Source: Jacaranda mimosifolia (lineage: Eukaryota; Streptophyta; Magnoliopsida; Lamiales; Bignoniaceae). From it: 64,000 bases of DNA. Shown here piece after piece: positions 47,901 through 58,556 of this stretch. Numbering within the stretch: position 1 is the first letter of the stretch; every line of letters starts with the position of its first letter. The position numbers and the translations under genes were made by a program. The notes beneath the pieces were generated by a model that made no database searches, had not been told where the DNA came from, and saw only the letters and a program-made list of their open reading frames with translations. Location of the stretch: NCBI GenBank assembly GCA_018894105.1, contig CM032121.1, positions 32,840,230 to 32,904,229 on the forward strand. The letters run 5' to 3'.

Positions 47901-48442
47901 TCTCTTGATCAGCCTAAGTTAGGTTCCTATTTGTCTAAAGCCTTGCATGCTCGACCCTATCACACCACAAGGCTCAAAAGGGTCAAACGCCATGATCCAA
48001 AAAATCTACAACTTCTTCTCGAGGGTATTGTCGGGCTTCTTTACTTGGGAATCTCCCAAGATTGTCTTCTCGTCAAGTAGGTGGTCGCCTGGCCTCTAAT
48101 CGACCACTCTCTTTTCTAGGGGGCCTCTCCTCGCACTAAGTAGGTTGAGCAGTGGCACTAGTAGCTGGTCCAGGTTGATTTTGATGCCAATTAAGGGCAG
48201 CTGATCATTGAGTAAAAATTTGAGCAAATATCTGCTCACTTGTTAGCTGCATAAGTTGGGGCATGGTCAGGGTAACCACTTGATTCAGCTGGGAACTAGG
48301 TCCCGCCATATCTGGTTCTTGTTGGGGTCGAGTAAGAGGGGTTGGGGATCTTCTGTTCTCATCCCTTTCAAAAATAGCTCACATAGTGTTAACCATTTTT
48401 CTCGATTGCAGACTCGAGTTTCCCATAGACGGTGCCAAATAA

Positions 48443-49290
48443 TGATGGTGAAAATAGTTTAATGATTATATTAAGCTAAAATCCAATTCTGTCGATCGGA
48501 GTTGAGGTCGATGAGAATGCTCTCGAAGTATCAGGATTGAGTCCTACAATCAACAGTAAACGTCAGGCTAGCCAAGGTGCCCTCAACTAAAGCAGTCCAA
48601 TGCTCAAGTCAGTATATCAACTAGAAAATAGAGCAGTAGAGTGAAGGCTTCAGAATGATAAATGGCATACCTTGCTGAAGGCTGGCAATGGGGTATTTAT
48701 AGCCTTCTCAATATGGTTGATATGTCTATGGTGCCCTTATTAGGCATGAAGGATTTTGTCCTTACTTGAGGTTTTTTTAAGTCTTCTCCAGCTTGTGTAC
48801 TATTCCAGGTGGCGTTGCCTAGGATAAGATGTTACATTGGAGGCACGCCCTGACCTGACGTGGTTGAAAAGGCAGTATGGGTAGTGGCATGCGCCATTAA
48901 TGCGAAGGCATGCCGCCTGGCAGAGCATTCAATGCTGCTTAGAGATTATAGCCTAATATCAACCTCTAAGGTCGAGATAAATAACTCTGGAAGACCCTGG
49001 TCGACATAGTGTAACTCTGTTGGGTCCGAGTCTTCTTGGTTGACCATTGAATGCAGTAGCTTTAGCGGTGGTCGACCACAACATAGTCGACGAGCCAAAA
49101 AATATCCAATATGCTAGACCATTGAATGCAGTAGCTTTAGCGGTGGTCGACCACAACATAGTCGACGAGCCAAAAATATCCAATATGCTAGACATTCGGT
49201 TGATGATACGGTCAGCCCAAAATAGGTTGGGCTCATTAGGTAGTGGGACCACCTTTGCCCTGGTCGAGTGTTATTGTTAAGCTAGGCCTG
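48443..49290 (-). repeat. 5' LTR of the truncated Gypsy element
   Basis: It begins TGATGGTGAAAATAG on the plus strand beside the PBS. A minus-strand TATA box (GGCTATAAATACCCC) lies at about 48692-48706. The right end is not fixed. U3 holds the 75-bp duplication at 49042-49190. Confidence 0.6.
49042..49190. repeat. 75-bp direct duplication with GTCGAC palindromes in U3
   Basis: GACCATTGAATGCAGTAGC starts at 49042 and again at 49117. The units differ by one A. Each contains the palindromes GGTCGACC and GTCGAC. Confidence 0.9.
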
Positions 49291-50150
49291 TTGGGCTATC
49301 TCATACCAAAGTCAATGAAAATAAAACCTAGCCTAAGGTAAAATCGTAGTTTGGTTCACAGATTTAATCATTGATGCAAATATAAATTCCTCATTCCTGA
49401 ATAGACTGGTTATAGTTACTCGAGATGCCCTAATCTCTCCTTACTATCTTGATAACTAAGAAAAGCTCGTTAGTTATTTTCCTTGCCAAACGCTCATAGA
49501 ATTTAATTTATCAATAGCATTATAAACTGGAGAGACTCAACCCTAGCTAACAAACACACACAAGCGGCCTTTATTTAGACTAGATTATTTATCTCCATAA
49601 CATAAATTATGCATCTTCCTACACATAACTATGTTATTTGCCACATGCATTAGAACAATTAAACAATTACGGATTTAATGTTCTAATTGACAGAACAAAT
49701 ATTTTAAGCTATCAAATTTGGGCCCTAAATTCAATAAACCTAAATATTCATAATGAAAATAGAAGATAAATAAATACTCAAGAAATAAGAAACAAGAATC
49801 AAATTAATTAGATCTCAAAAATTTTGAAGAACCCAAACTTCGATAATCCATTGGGCTAGAACAAGAGTTTAGCAACTCATACTTGGGAGAAAAAACGCAA
49901 GAAATTAAAATATGCTGAATGAAAAATTCTCTGATCCCAGATCCTTGGTTTCATATATATAACTTACTATTCCTAATGCAACTAGAAAACTAATTAAGAG
50001 TCCTACCAAAATAGGAAAATCTAAATTCACCTAATTAAAGAAATAGAAATTAAAATATTTCAAAAATATACAATTGCCAAAAGAGGTTGAATGCTTCCTA
50101 ATATTTTGCCAAAAAATATACAATTGCCAAAAATATTTTGTCTAACTGCT
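49291..50150 (-). mobile_element. LTR-like sequence of another retroelement
   Basis: On the minus strand the stretch has a TATA-like word (AGTTATATATATGAAACC at about 49954-49971) followed by a long T-rich leader, as in plant LTRs. No domain or paired copy is present. It abuts the truncated Gypsy LTR on one side and the CACTA-like remnant on the other. Bounds are uncertain. Confidence 0.3.
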
Positions 50151-50224
50151 TAATTATTTAACTTATGTAGTTTTGATTCCACAATTGCATAGCTTTATTC
50201 TAGAGTCAATCATGCATAAAGTAT

Positions 50225-50310
50225 GGAAATTTTGAGAGCCTATATGGGTCCATGGAATACTTGGGAGAAGGTTCCTCGAGATTCATGAGATTTTCTCTAC
50301 GAAAAATTTT
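50225..50310 (+). pseudogene. CACTA-type gene, exon left of the hAT insertion
   Basis: The frame reads MGPWNTWEKVPRDS, a stop, then DFLYEKFS, with the W...VP...F pattern common near the start of this protein family. It ends at a good donor TTCA|GTAAGT at about 50311. The matching acceptor would be at the hAT insertion site. Confidence 0.45.
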
Positions 50311-50401
50311 CAGTAAGTTGTTAAGAATTTAAGAAAATTGAAAACTAACTTTGTATATTTTATAAGTTTATGAAATTCATAATGATGTATGTTGTGACAG
50401 G

Positions 50402-53400
50402 CATGGATTAAAAAATGGGACCAGACCGGACCGGCCGGTCCGACCGGTTGGACCGGTCCGATTTTTTGAAAAAACTGGAAAAACTTAAAAAAGGAGCATT
50501 TTTTAAAAAAACGTCCAGTTCAGAACGGTTCGATTGGTGAACCGGAACTGTTTTTTTTTTATTTTTTTTATTTTTTTATTTTTTTGGCCTAAGTACTAAA
50601 CGTAAAGGCCATAGTACAAGCAACAAGTCAAAATAACTTAAAAAAATCGATCAATTTTCATTATCCCCATTTCCCACAAATACTCTTTTAGTCATTTGTC
50701 TTTCATTTTCACCTTTTTTTCTTCCTAACTCAACCAAGAGCAACAGCCAATAGCAGGGGCAGCAGCAGCCTTCGGTCTCCTTCACCACATCCACGGCTTC
50801 AAAAATCCAACGCCACGGTTCGGTGAAAGATAGTCCACCGTCTCTCCTAACCGGTAAATTTTACTATTTCTTCACTTTTTCCATTCAAATCTACAAGAAA
50901 CTTATTCTTCAATTTTTAAGATTTTTGCAATTCCTTCTTGAATAAATGTTTATTCTTATAGATTTTGAGATGGGTAACTATTAAATTGTTAATATGGGTT
51001 CTGGATTCGAAAGATGAGTGTATTTTAAAAGAGTTCTAGTATATGCATGCCATGTGTTTGATAATATGTCAAAATGGATTTGGGCTATAGAAAAATTGTA
51101 TGCTTGCTTATTAATTGAACTTAGTTAAGTTTGAAATTTGAATTCAATTTTCTTACTAATCTTTTTACTAGATTTCATATGAATTGATATATATATATAT
51201 ATAATAAATGCTTGACTTGAATATGATTGTATATTGTTTTATACTTTTAATAGGATCATGGATTCTAGTTCTGGGCAAGATTCTACTGCTGCTTCTAATA
51301 ATTCAGTTTCTTCAGTCCATGGAAAAAATGACATTGCTTGGAGCCATGTTTCACTACGAGTTGCTAACGATGGTTCAAAAAGTCTTAGTTGCACTTATTG
51401 TGGATTGGTAACTAAAGGAGGTGGCATACATAGAATGAAACAACATCTTGCTGGAAAGAAGGGTGACATCATACCTTGTAAATTTGTTCCACCAGATGTT
51501 AGATATCAAATGGAATAATCACTTAAAGGTGTTGTTGAAAAGAAAAAACAAGCACAAGAAAAGTTTGAGATTGAAAATCCATATGGTTCTTAAGCTTCAC
51601 AAAATGAAGGAGTTATGCCCCCTGAATGTGTTGACCTTGATCAAACAGAGGATGGTAGAGGAAAAACACTTCGAGGTGGAGCTGCATTTATGCAAAAATC
51701 AAAGGGTAAAGGAGTTGCAACAATTCCTAGTGCTTTTGCTCCAAGGACAACTCCAGGCTCCCAACCAACCTTGAAAAGTGTATTGGCATCGAAGGAGGCT
51801 ATACATAGAGCTCACATGACTATAGCTAAGTTCTTTTATGACACTTGCATTCCAATAAATGCTGCAAATTCCATATATTTTCAGGCTATGTTTGATGCAG
51901 CAATTGCAATTGGACTGGGATTCAAGGTCCCATCCTACTATGATCTTCGCATTCCACTATTACGAGATGGAAAGAAAGAGGTTCAGTTGTTTGTTGATAA
52001 TCTAAGAAATGTTTGGGAAGAAACTGGTTGCACAATCATGGGTGATGGTTGGTCTGATGGTAGACATAGATCAATAATCAATTTTCTTGTTTACTGCCCC
52101 GTGGAACTGTGTTTTTGAAATCTGTTGATGCATCTGATGCTGTCAAGGATGCAAAAATGTTATTTAGCTTGTTTCGAGAAGTTATTGAATGGGTTGGTGT
52201 GAAAAATATTGTTCACATGGTGACTGATAATGGATCTAACTATGTGGCTGCAGGAAGATTGATTAGTGATGAGTACCCTAGTATAAATTGGTCTCCTTGT
52301 GCAGCTCATTGCTTAAACTTGTTGATGAGAGATGTAGTTGAAAGAGAAGATGTGTTTGAGCTTGCCAAAAAAGCGTCAAAGATATCAAAGTTTGTGTATA
52401 ATCACACTTTTTGGTTGAGTTAGTTGAGAAAAAGGCCTAATTGGACAGAGATTATGCGTCCAGGACAAACAAGGTTTGCAACTACTTTCCTTACTTTACA
52501 AAATATAAGTCAACACATGTATGATTTAAAAGATTTGGTGACTTGCAAACAGTTCAATGATTCAAGACTTTTCAGGGAAAAGAAAACAAAGGAAGTAGTT
52601 GCTATAATTTTAGATAGGCAATTTTGGAATGATTGTAATGTTGTTGTAAAGATTGTAGAGCCTATGATGCGTCTTTTGCGTATTGTTGATGGGGATAGAA
52701 AACCTTCTGTGGGATATGTTTATGAGGGCATGCTTCGTGTTAGAAAAGGAATCAAATCTGTTTTTAGGAATAAAAAAGAGTTGTATGGTGAATACACAAA
52801 GCTTGTGAATTTGAGATGGGATAAGCATTTGAAGAAGAGTATCCACGCTGCTGCATATTGGTTAAATCCTGCTTTTCAGTATGATCAATCTTCCTTTTGC
52901 CAAAAGCCTGAAATCATGAATGGAGTGTATGATATGATTGAGACAAAAGGCATGGGAAAAAAAACAAAATACATTGAGGAAATAAGGTTGTTTCGAGATC
53001 GTTTGGAGAGCTTTGGATGAGAACTTGCGATTAACTCATGCAAAACCACTCAACTTGGTATGTTTTTGTTTTTCAATTCATATCTAATTATATAATTTTA
53101 TTTTTTTTTTAAAACTAAAAATCTTATGAACATATATTTTCTTCTTTCTTTGATTGTCAAGATGAATGGTGGAGATTGTTTGGCCATAGTGCACCAAATT
53201 TGCAAATGTTGGCAATTAGAATTCTTGGACAAACAAGTAGCTCTTATGGATGTGACCGAAATTGGAGCGTTTTTGAGTGGATACATTCAAAGAAAAGGAA
53301 TCGACTTGAACATCAAAGATTGAATGATCTTGTATATGTTCACTACAACATGAGGCTCAAGCAAAAGTAAGCTACTTATTTGAATATATACATAAGCATT

Positions 53401-54134
53401 ATCATTTTAAAATGCACTTAAATCTATTTTTTATGTGTATATCTTTAGAATTGCATCAAAGGAAAAGGATTATGACCCAATTAACTATGAAAGCATAGAC
53501 AAAACTGATTTTTGGGTTGTGGAGGAAGAAGAAGAACCTTTTCTTAGTTGTGAAGAGTTGGAAAAAGAACTTTATGAGATTTAGAAACTCCAAGACTCAA
53601 CCGGCAATGACGACGTCCTCTAGATGGTGAGTATAAAACAAGCTATATAGTATGCATGTTATATTTTTATAGTTTGAATGTAAATTTAGTAAGTTAATGG
53701 AGTAGATTTATATAATTTTTTTCTTTTATTTTTGTGTAGTTGATGAAGAAGAGCAACTACCATGTAATGTTTCTGAAGAAGATTTAGATTTAACTTCTTT
53801 TGAGAGCACGATTGTTGGTGGGACAAACTTGCATGATGTTGCTGTTGGTCTTGGTAATAGTGCTGGAAATAACAGTCAGATCCATGAAAATATTAATGAT
53901 GATGGAGAAGACGATGAGGAGTGGCTTAGATATCGTTAAATTATGTATGTGTTTAAATTTTAAACTTTAAACTTAGTATGTTCAAAAATTTGGATTGTGA
54001 TGTTAAAGAATATCATTTAATCTCTTTATGTTTTATATTTTGACATTTTACTAATTTTTAAATAATATATATAGCGTAATTATGATGTCACGATTCAATT
54101 GCAGTTTAATTACGGTCCAGTTTTTCGAACACTG
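50402..54134 (+). mobile_element. hAT transposon with 8-bp TSD GTGACAGG
   Basis: The element is 3733 bp. The left end CATGGATTAAAAAATGGGACC and the right end (reverse complement CAGTGTTCGAAAAACTGGACC) match at about 14 of 21 positions. A perfect 8-bp duplication GTGACAGG lies at 50394-50401 and 54135-54142. The left subterminal region has clustered GGACCGG/CCGGTCC words. The interior has one spliced hAT transposase gene with several disabling changes. Confidence 0.88.
51258..53938 (+). pseudogene. hAT transposase, intron-containing, broken
   Basis: The start ATG at 51258 follows an acceptor TTTTAATAG, so an intron may lie in the leader. Domains in order: BED zinc finger (CTYCGLVTKGGGIHRMKQH, 51390-51450), the DUF659 part (FYDTCIPINAANSIYFQAM; VPSYYDLRIPLL; GDGWSDGRHRSIINFLVY), and then WSPCAAHCLNLLM. 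After that come RKRPNWTEIMRPGQTRFATT and the dimerisation domain (WWRLFGHSAPNLQMLAIRIL; DRNWSVFEWIHSKKRNRLEHQ). Introns are at about 53058-53161, 53367-53448 and 53627-53739. Disruptions: stops at 51516-51518, about 51591, 52421-52423 and about 53020, a frameshift near 52100, and stops near the end of the third exon. The C-terminus EEWLRYR ends at 53938. Such enzymes cut hAT ends; this copy is inactive. Confidence 0.88.
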
Positions 54135-54139
54135 GTGAC

Positions 54140-56100
54140 AGGAACACTTTCGTTGGTTATCTGAAACTGAGGCGGGTATTAGACACTCATGGGAGCAGAC
54201 TCATAAGAGAACTTTAAAAACACCATCTATGATACAAAAAGAGAGCAATAAAGAAAGCTTGTGGTTCTGACCCAAGAAATCTAGCAAAAATTATGCCAAA
54301 AAATATTCTTTCAAGTGATTAAGAAGCTATTTTTAGCACACATATGAGTGCACCTAACTATCAAGAAAAGTGCAAAAAAGTAAGGCAGAACAGGATGACG
54401 AAAAGGATAGGTCAATCACCAAGCATACCGATGGTTCCATTTCCTTTGCCGAACATATGCATAGAATGATCTTTTCAATTTCTAAATTCCTTTTTATTTT
54501 TAATATTGTAGCAAGTTTAATGTTATTATTTTAATGTAATCACAAGGTGGTAAATTGGCTAGCCAAGTGGAGGTTCATGACCAAACTTACCGAAGAGCAC
54601 AAGGCAAAGGTGAGTACGTCAACAATAACAAATCCAAGAGGGTCCAAGTAAGTGTTTCTTTTAGGTTGAACATTTTTTATTGGAAATACAATTACCAAAT
54701 GATAGAAAGCAAAAAACATATGATAAAAGTAGGATGTTAATATTTTGGATTGAGTCTGTTTCAGGGTTGAATTCTATTTTTTTTTTTTTCTTTTCGATGA
54801 ATCTAATGTTGCTCAAGTCTTGGACAGACATAAGATTGAAAATCTGGATGTGATTGTAAGTGTGTTGGAGTGTTAGGGTGATGATATTTTAGTTTATTTA
54901 TTTAGAATTTTTTTTTTTTTTTTTGGATTGATTCTAATTTTTTTTGTAATTGGTTGGTAATATTGATTGTTGTTCTCTGTGTTACATGGCAGAAAATGAT
55001 AGATGGGGAAACACTTGAAGTGTTGACTTGTTATTTTTATAAGTTATTTTGATTTCCATCTATTAGTTTATAAGATTTAATAGCTATGGATTCTAAAAGA
55101 TTGAAGAAAAGAATAGTGAGTGAATCTTATAAAAATGTTGCTTGATAGGAACTTTTATTTTAAGGGAACAGATACTACAGACATTAACATGGACATATTT
55201 TTGCATAGAAGTCTAGAGATGTGTGCTGGTGCAGTTAGGATATAAAAGAAATAAGTACATTACAAATGTAGTTTATGTAATGGCAAATATTTATTTAGAT
55301 AAAATGTAGAGCAAATAAAAAGTGATCTAGATATATTTGCAAGAGTAGGAGACAAAATTAGATACAAGTGAAAACAAAAGATTGAGAAATTTAGAAATGT
55401 TTGGGTTGTGGATTGAAAAATTAGTGGTTAGTGGCAACCAACCTTCTAGTATATAATCTTTATTTTAAATGGTTTCATTTTGATTTCATGTTGTTGTTGA
55501 TGCCATCTTATCATTCAACCACTTGTTGTCCATATTTGTTTGTTATAAACGAATTAGTTTGTTTTCATTTTCATAAGTTATAAGTCTTTACCTATATGAT
55601 GTTAGAAAATATAGCATTTCTTATCCAGTTTAAACAGGTGAAGTTTTTTTTTTTTAAAAAAAATTATGTCATAATGAGAGAGTTAGAAATTAGGATTGTT
55701 GCCCAAGTGTAGACATGTCTTTCACATGAACTTTTTTGATACTATTGGAATAATGGTGATAATTTGTGTAGGAGGAGTATGGAAAACATATAAGTAATCT
55801 TGACAATAACTCAACTCCAGAAAGCTCCTTTAATGTGCAAAAATGGATTGAGATTAGCGGTGGTGCTATAAATGGTAAGGTATATGGTTTTGTGAATAAA
55901 TTTCACTATCGTGATATTGTTGCTACTAGAACCTCCTCAAAATCATTCAACAACCATATTACACATGGCTATTTACAAGAAAAATTTACAAAAGTTGTTG
56001 ATGAACATTTAGCTAAGGAAAGGGAGACGACCACTAAGGAGAGGAAAGCAATTTTCACAAAACTGTTAAAGATGCAAAAGCAAGGGAGCAAGCTTTGATG
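54140..56100 (+). pseudogene. CACTA-type (Ptta/En/Spm) gene, right of the hAT element
   Basis: Pieces read after the acceptor-like GACAG: EHFRWLSETEAGIRHSWEQT, then APNYQEKCKKVRQNRMTKR and, one frame on, SITKHTDGSISFAEHMHRM (54340-54470). The NR...HTxGSISFAEH pattern is a hallmark of this family. An exon near 54555-54650 reads QVEVHDQTYRRAQGKGEYVN. Another at 55770-56100 reads ISGGAINGKVYGFVNKFHYR followed by a charged tail. The similar family part (GGKxxGRVYGxGS) usually binds DNA at the element ends. Stops and frame changes break it. Confidence 0.55.
54778..54920. repeat. T-rich low-complexity tracts
   Basis: Poly-T runs lie at about 54778-54790 and 54908-54924, in what would be an intron. 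Confidence 0.6.
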
Positions 56101-56879
56101 GTGACATTGACAACATGCATGGAAAAGTTGCATGCAATGCAAGGTGGTGGTTCGAATGACAATAATGGAGGTGACAAGGAAGTTAGTTTAATCATTGAAT
56201 GTCTACTTTTTGTGCTATGTACTATTGTTGATATTGAAACTTATGTTTGGATCAGTTGGTTTAAATAGATGAATTTTGGATTATGATTGTATGAATTGTT
56301 ATTTCTATGTTTATGCACTAGTGTTATGGATTATACTTTTAGGACTCGTTTACATTTATTGATAAGCCAAAGTAATAGGCCATATCCACATTCAACCTTT
56401 GTTTACATGAGTAGATGATGGCCCGATCCAAAGTATAAAGCCCGCTACTATTCACCGATGGTGGTGAATGACAAATCCTACTTCTTGGCTATGACAAAAA
56501 AAATCTGACAAAATTGGTGGGTGGAATGAGAATTTTAAATTACAATTTTGACTTATTATTGAGCAAATTCAAACATTTAGGAGGATTTTTTGGTTAATTT
56601 TCAATTCATCCCACTAATTCCATCAATATATTGTAAACGATTATTTAAATATCATTCTCCATCCTTCATTTCATCCCACATAGTAAATACAAAATAATAA
56701 TTATAAAATAATCTCAATCCTTACTACCATCACAATTTTCATCCCATCATTCTATATCCTATCAGAAAAAATAAGCAGGCCTTAGAGTTATAAAATGATG
56801 ATGGATTATGATTCTGAAATATTCATAATATATTGTTTTGCAATGATATTTATATTAATAAAATAAATTGTTTTTTGCC

Positions 56880-57303
56880 AATAAAATTTTGTGACCAATT
56901 TGTGACTAATATGCGGTCATTAATTAGTATCTCAAAAATAATCCGTTAGTAATTAGTGACTCATTTGTGATAGTGAATATTGTCACAAATTAGTGACCGA
57001 TTTTGTGACTGAAAAGCGATCACTAATGAGTGACCAAATCTTGATATTTTGTGACCAAATTTCAGTCACTAATTAGTGATCGATTAGTAATCAATCACTA
57101 ATTTGTCACTAATTAGTGACTCAATTGTGTCCAATGTATTGCCTTGAAAAAAAGTAGTGACCGACACTTTTAAATTAGTGAGTGACGAGGGTTTTAATGA
57201 CTGCTCTTATCAGTCATTAATTCGGTCACTAATTACATCAGTGATCAATTTTTGTTGAACTAGTGACTAATTTTTCAGTCACTAAAAGTTTGTTTTTCAG
57301 TAG
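56880..57303. repeat. CACTA subterminal repeat region
   Basis: TAGTGAC, GTCACTAA and near variants recur more than twelve times in both orientations within 420 bp. The region ends at GTTTTTCAGTAG. Confidence 0.7.
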
Positions 57304-58469
57304 CATATAGCTATATAGAATATAATTTTGAAGTTTTAACTTTATTTGTAATAATTCTAACTGCAATTTATGAATTATAATTTGATCGTAATATTCTTAT
57401 TCTTTTTGATGGGGAGAATATCTTGATATTAATTCATGGATGCTGATAAAACACATATTTTTGAAAGTGACAATACCCTATGAAATGGGTCCCTGTTGGC
57501 GCCACCGGATGTCATATATATCAGACGCTAGCGGGATTTTTTTATTGAAATACAAAAGGCCAATGGCTGAGAATCAAACTCTCAAGATCTGCCAGCTCAC
57601 ATTTAATGGACGAAATTCATAGTCCATTCAAATAGATCTCATATGTTTGACCATAAAACTTGTGAACCAATCTACACCCTGTTTGGTCCGTCTTTCCTAT
57701 TTTGTCACTCTCTGTTTTACGAGTGTAGCCAGACCAAGAAAATCAAAATAGCAATGGAAATGCCCACCAAGTGGAGGCAGCCTGCTTAGCCGGGCCGTCG
57801 GTCGCACACGAAAACTACGTTTCATTAATATACTTTATTGCATATTCTAGATTATACAAAATCATATATAATAATTTATGATCTCAAGTTTTACTTTATG
57901 TTTGAAAACTTAAGGGTTTTAAAATAATTCATACATAGTTCTTCTCCCTCATTTGAGACGTTGGAACAAAATCTTTCACTATATATCCGGGAATAATGAT
58001 ATCCTGTGAATTTGCGAGATGAAATGTTTCGTATTAGATCACTTTAACTCTTCTATTCCACTTTTTATTTCATTTATTATTCCAACTTATTGAATACATT
58101 CTAAGTGTATTTGATTATAAATCAATTATCTTAATAAAAAAATACTTGGTACACTTGATACATATCCATGAATTGAAATATATAAAAAATAAAATATAAA
58201 TTGAAATAAATTATGCAAACTAATATTAAATAATAAAATTTTTGTATATTGCTAACCACTGTAAAGAGCCACGGGACAAGAGCAATTAGACAATAATATA
58301 TTCAACAAACTATACAAGTCTGAAAATTATTATAATTTTTTTTTAATGTTTTAAAATATATATATATATATTTTCTAATCTAAAGAAAAAATCAAACAGT
58401 TATATTTCTGCAACCATTATTTAAAGTTTCATAAGAGGTCAAATTAAATCCATAATTTTGAAAAGAAAT

Positions 58470-58475
<6 letters not shown>
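57304..58475. other. Spacer before methylesterase gene 2
   Basis: No gene recognised. AT-rich except for 57490-57620 and 57700-57830, which are more balanced in base composition but have no recognised motif. Confidence 0.5.

Positions 58476-58502
<27 letters not shown>
58476..58502 (+). repeat. (TG)n microsatellite in the promoter of methylesterase gene 2
   Basis: Thirteen TG units end 54 bases before the ATG, where gene 1 has its putative TATA box. Confidence 0.9.
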
Positions 58503-58556
58503 CCGTCCTTACATAGGCCATTAAGCACGTGAATACATTAATAAAATTGCATAGCA

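Larger units (their letters stand above)
45505..49290 (-). mobile_element. Truncated Gypsy (Tat/Athila-type) retrotransposon
   Basis: On the minus strand the order is LTR (from about 49290 to 48443), primer binding site (about 48422-48442, TTGGCACCGTCTATGGGA), gag, protease and the first part of RT, ending at 45505. The 3' half is missing. The LTR right end is uncertain because no partner LTR remains. The PBS is shared with the element at 16143-23482, but gag and LTR sequences differ. Confidence 0.78.
50200..57303 (+). mobile_element. Decayed CACTA (En/Spm)-type element, split by a hAT transposon
   Basis: Protein fragments on both sides of the hAT element look like the plant Ptta/En/Spm transposase family (I recall it as Transposase_24/PF03004). 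The right part ends in a region dense in TAGTGAC and GTCACTAA words, which is typical subterminal sequence of CACTA elements. The right terminus reads GTTTGTTTTTCAGTAG near 57303, i.e. CTACTGAAAAACA in reverse. The expected outer CACTA bases are altered (CAGTAGCA instead of CAGTAGTG). The left terminus and the TnpD-type gene were not found. Confidence 0.55.
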
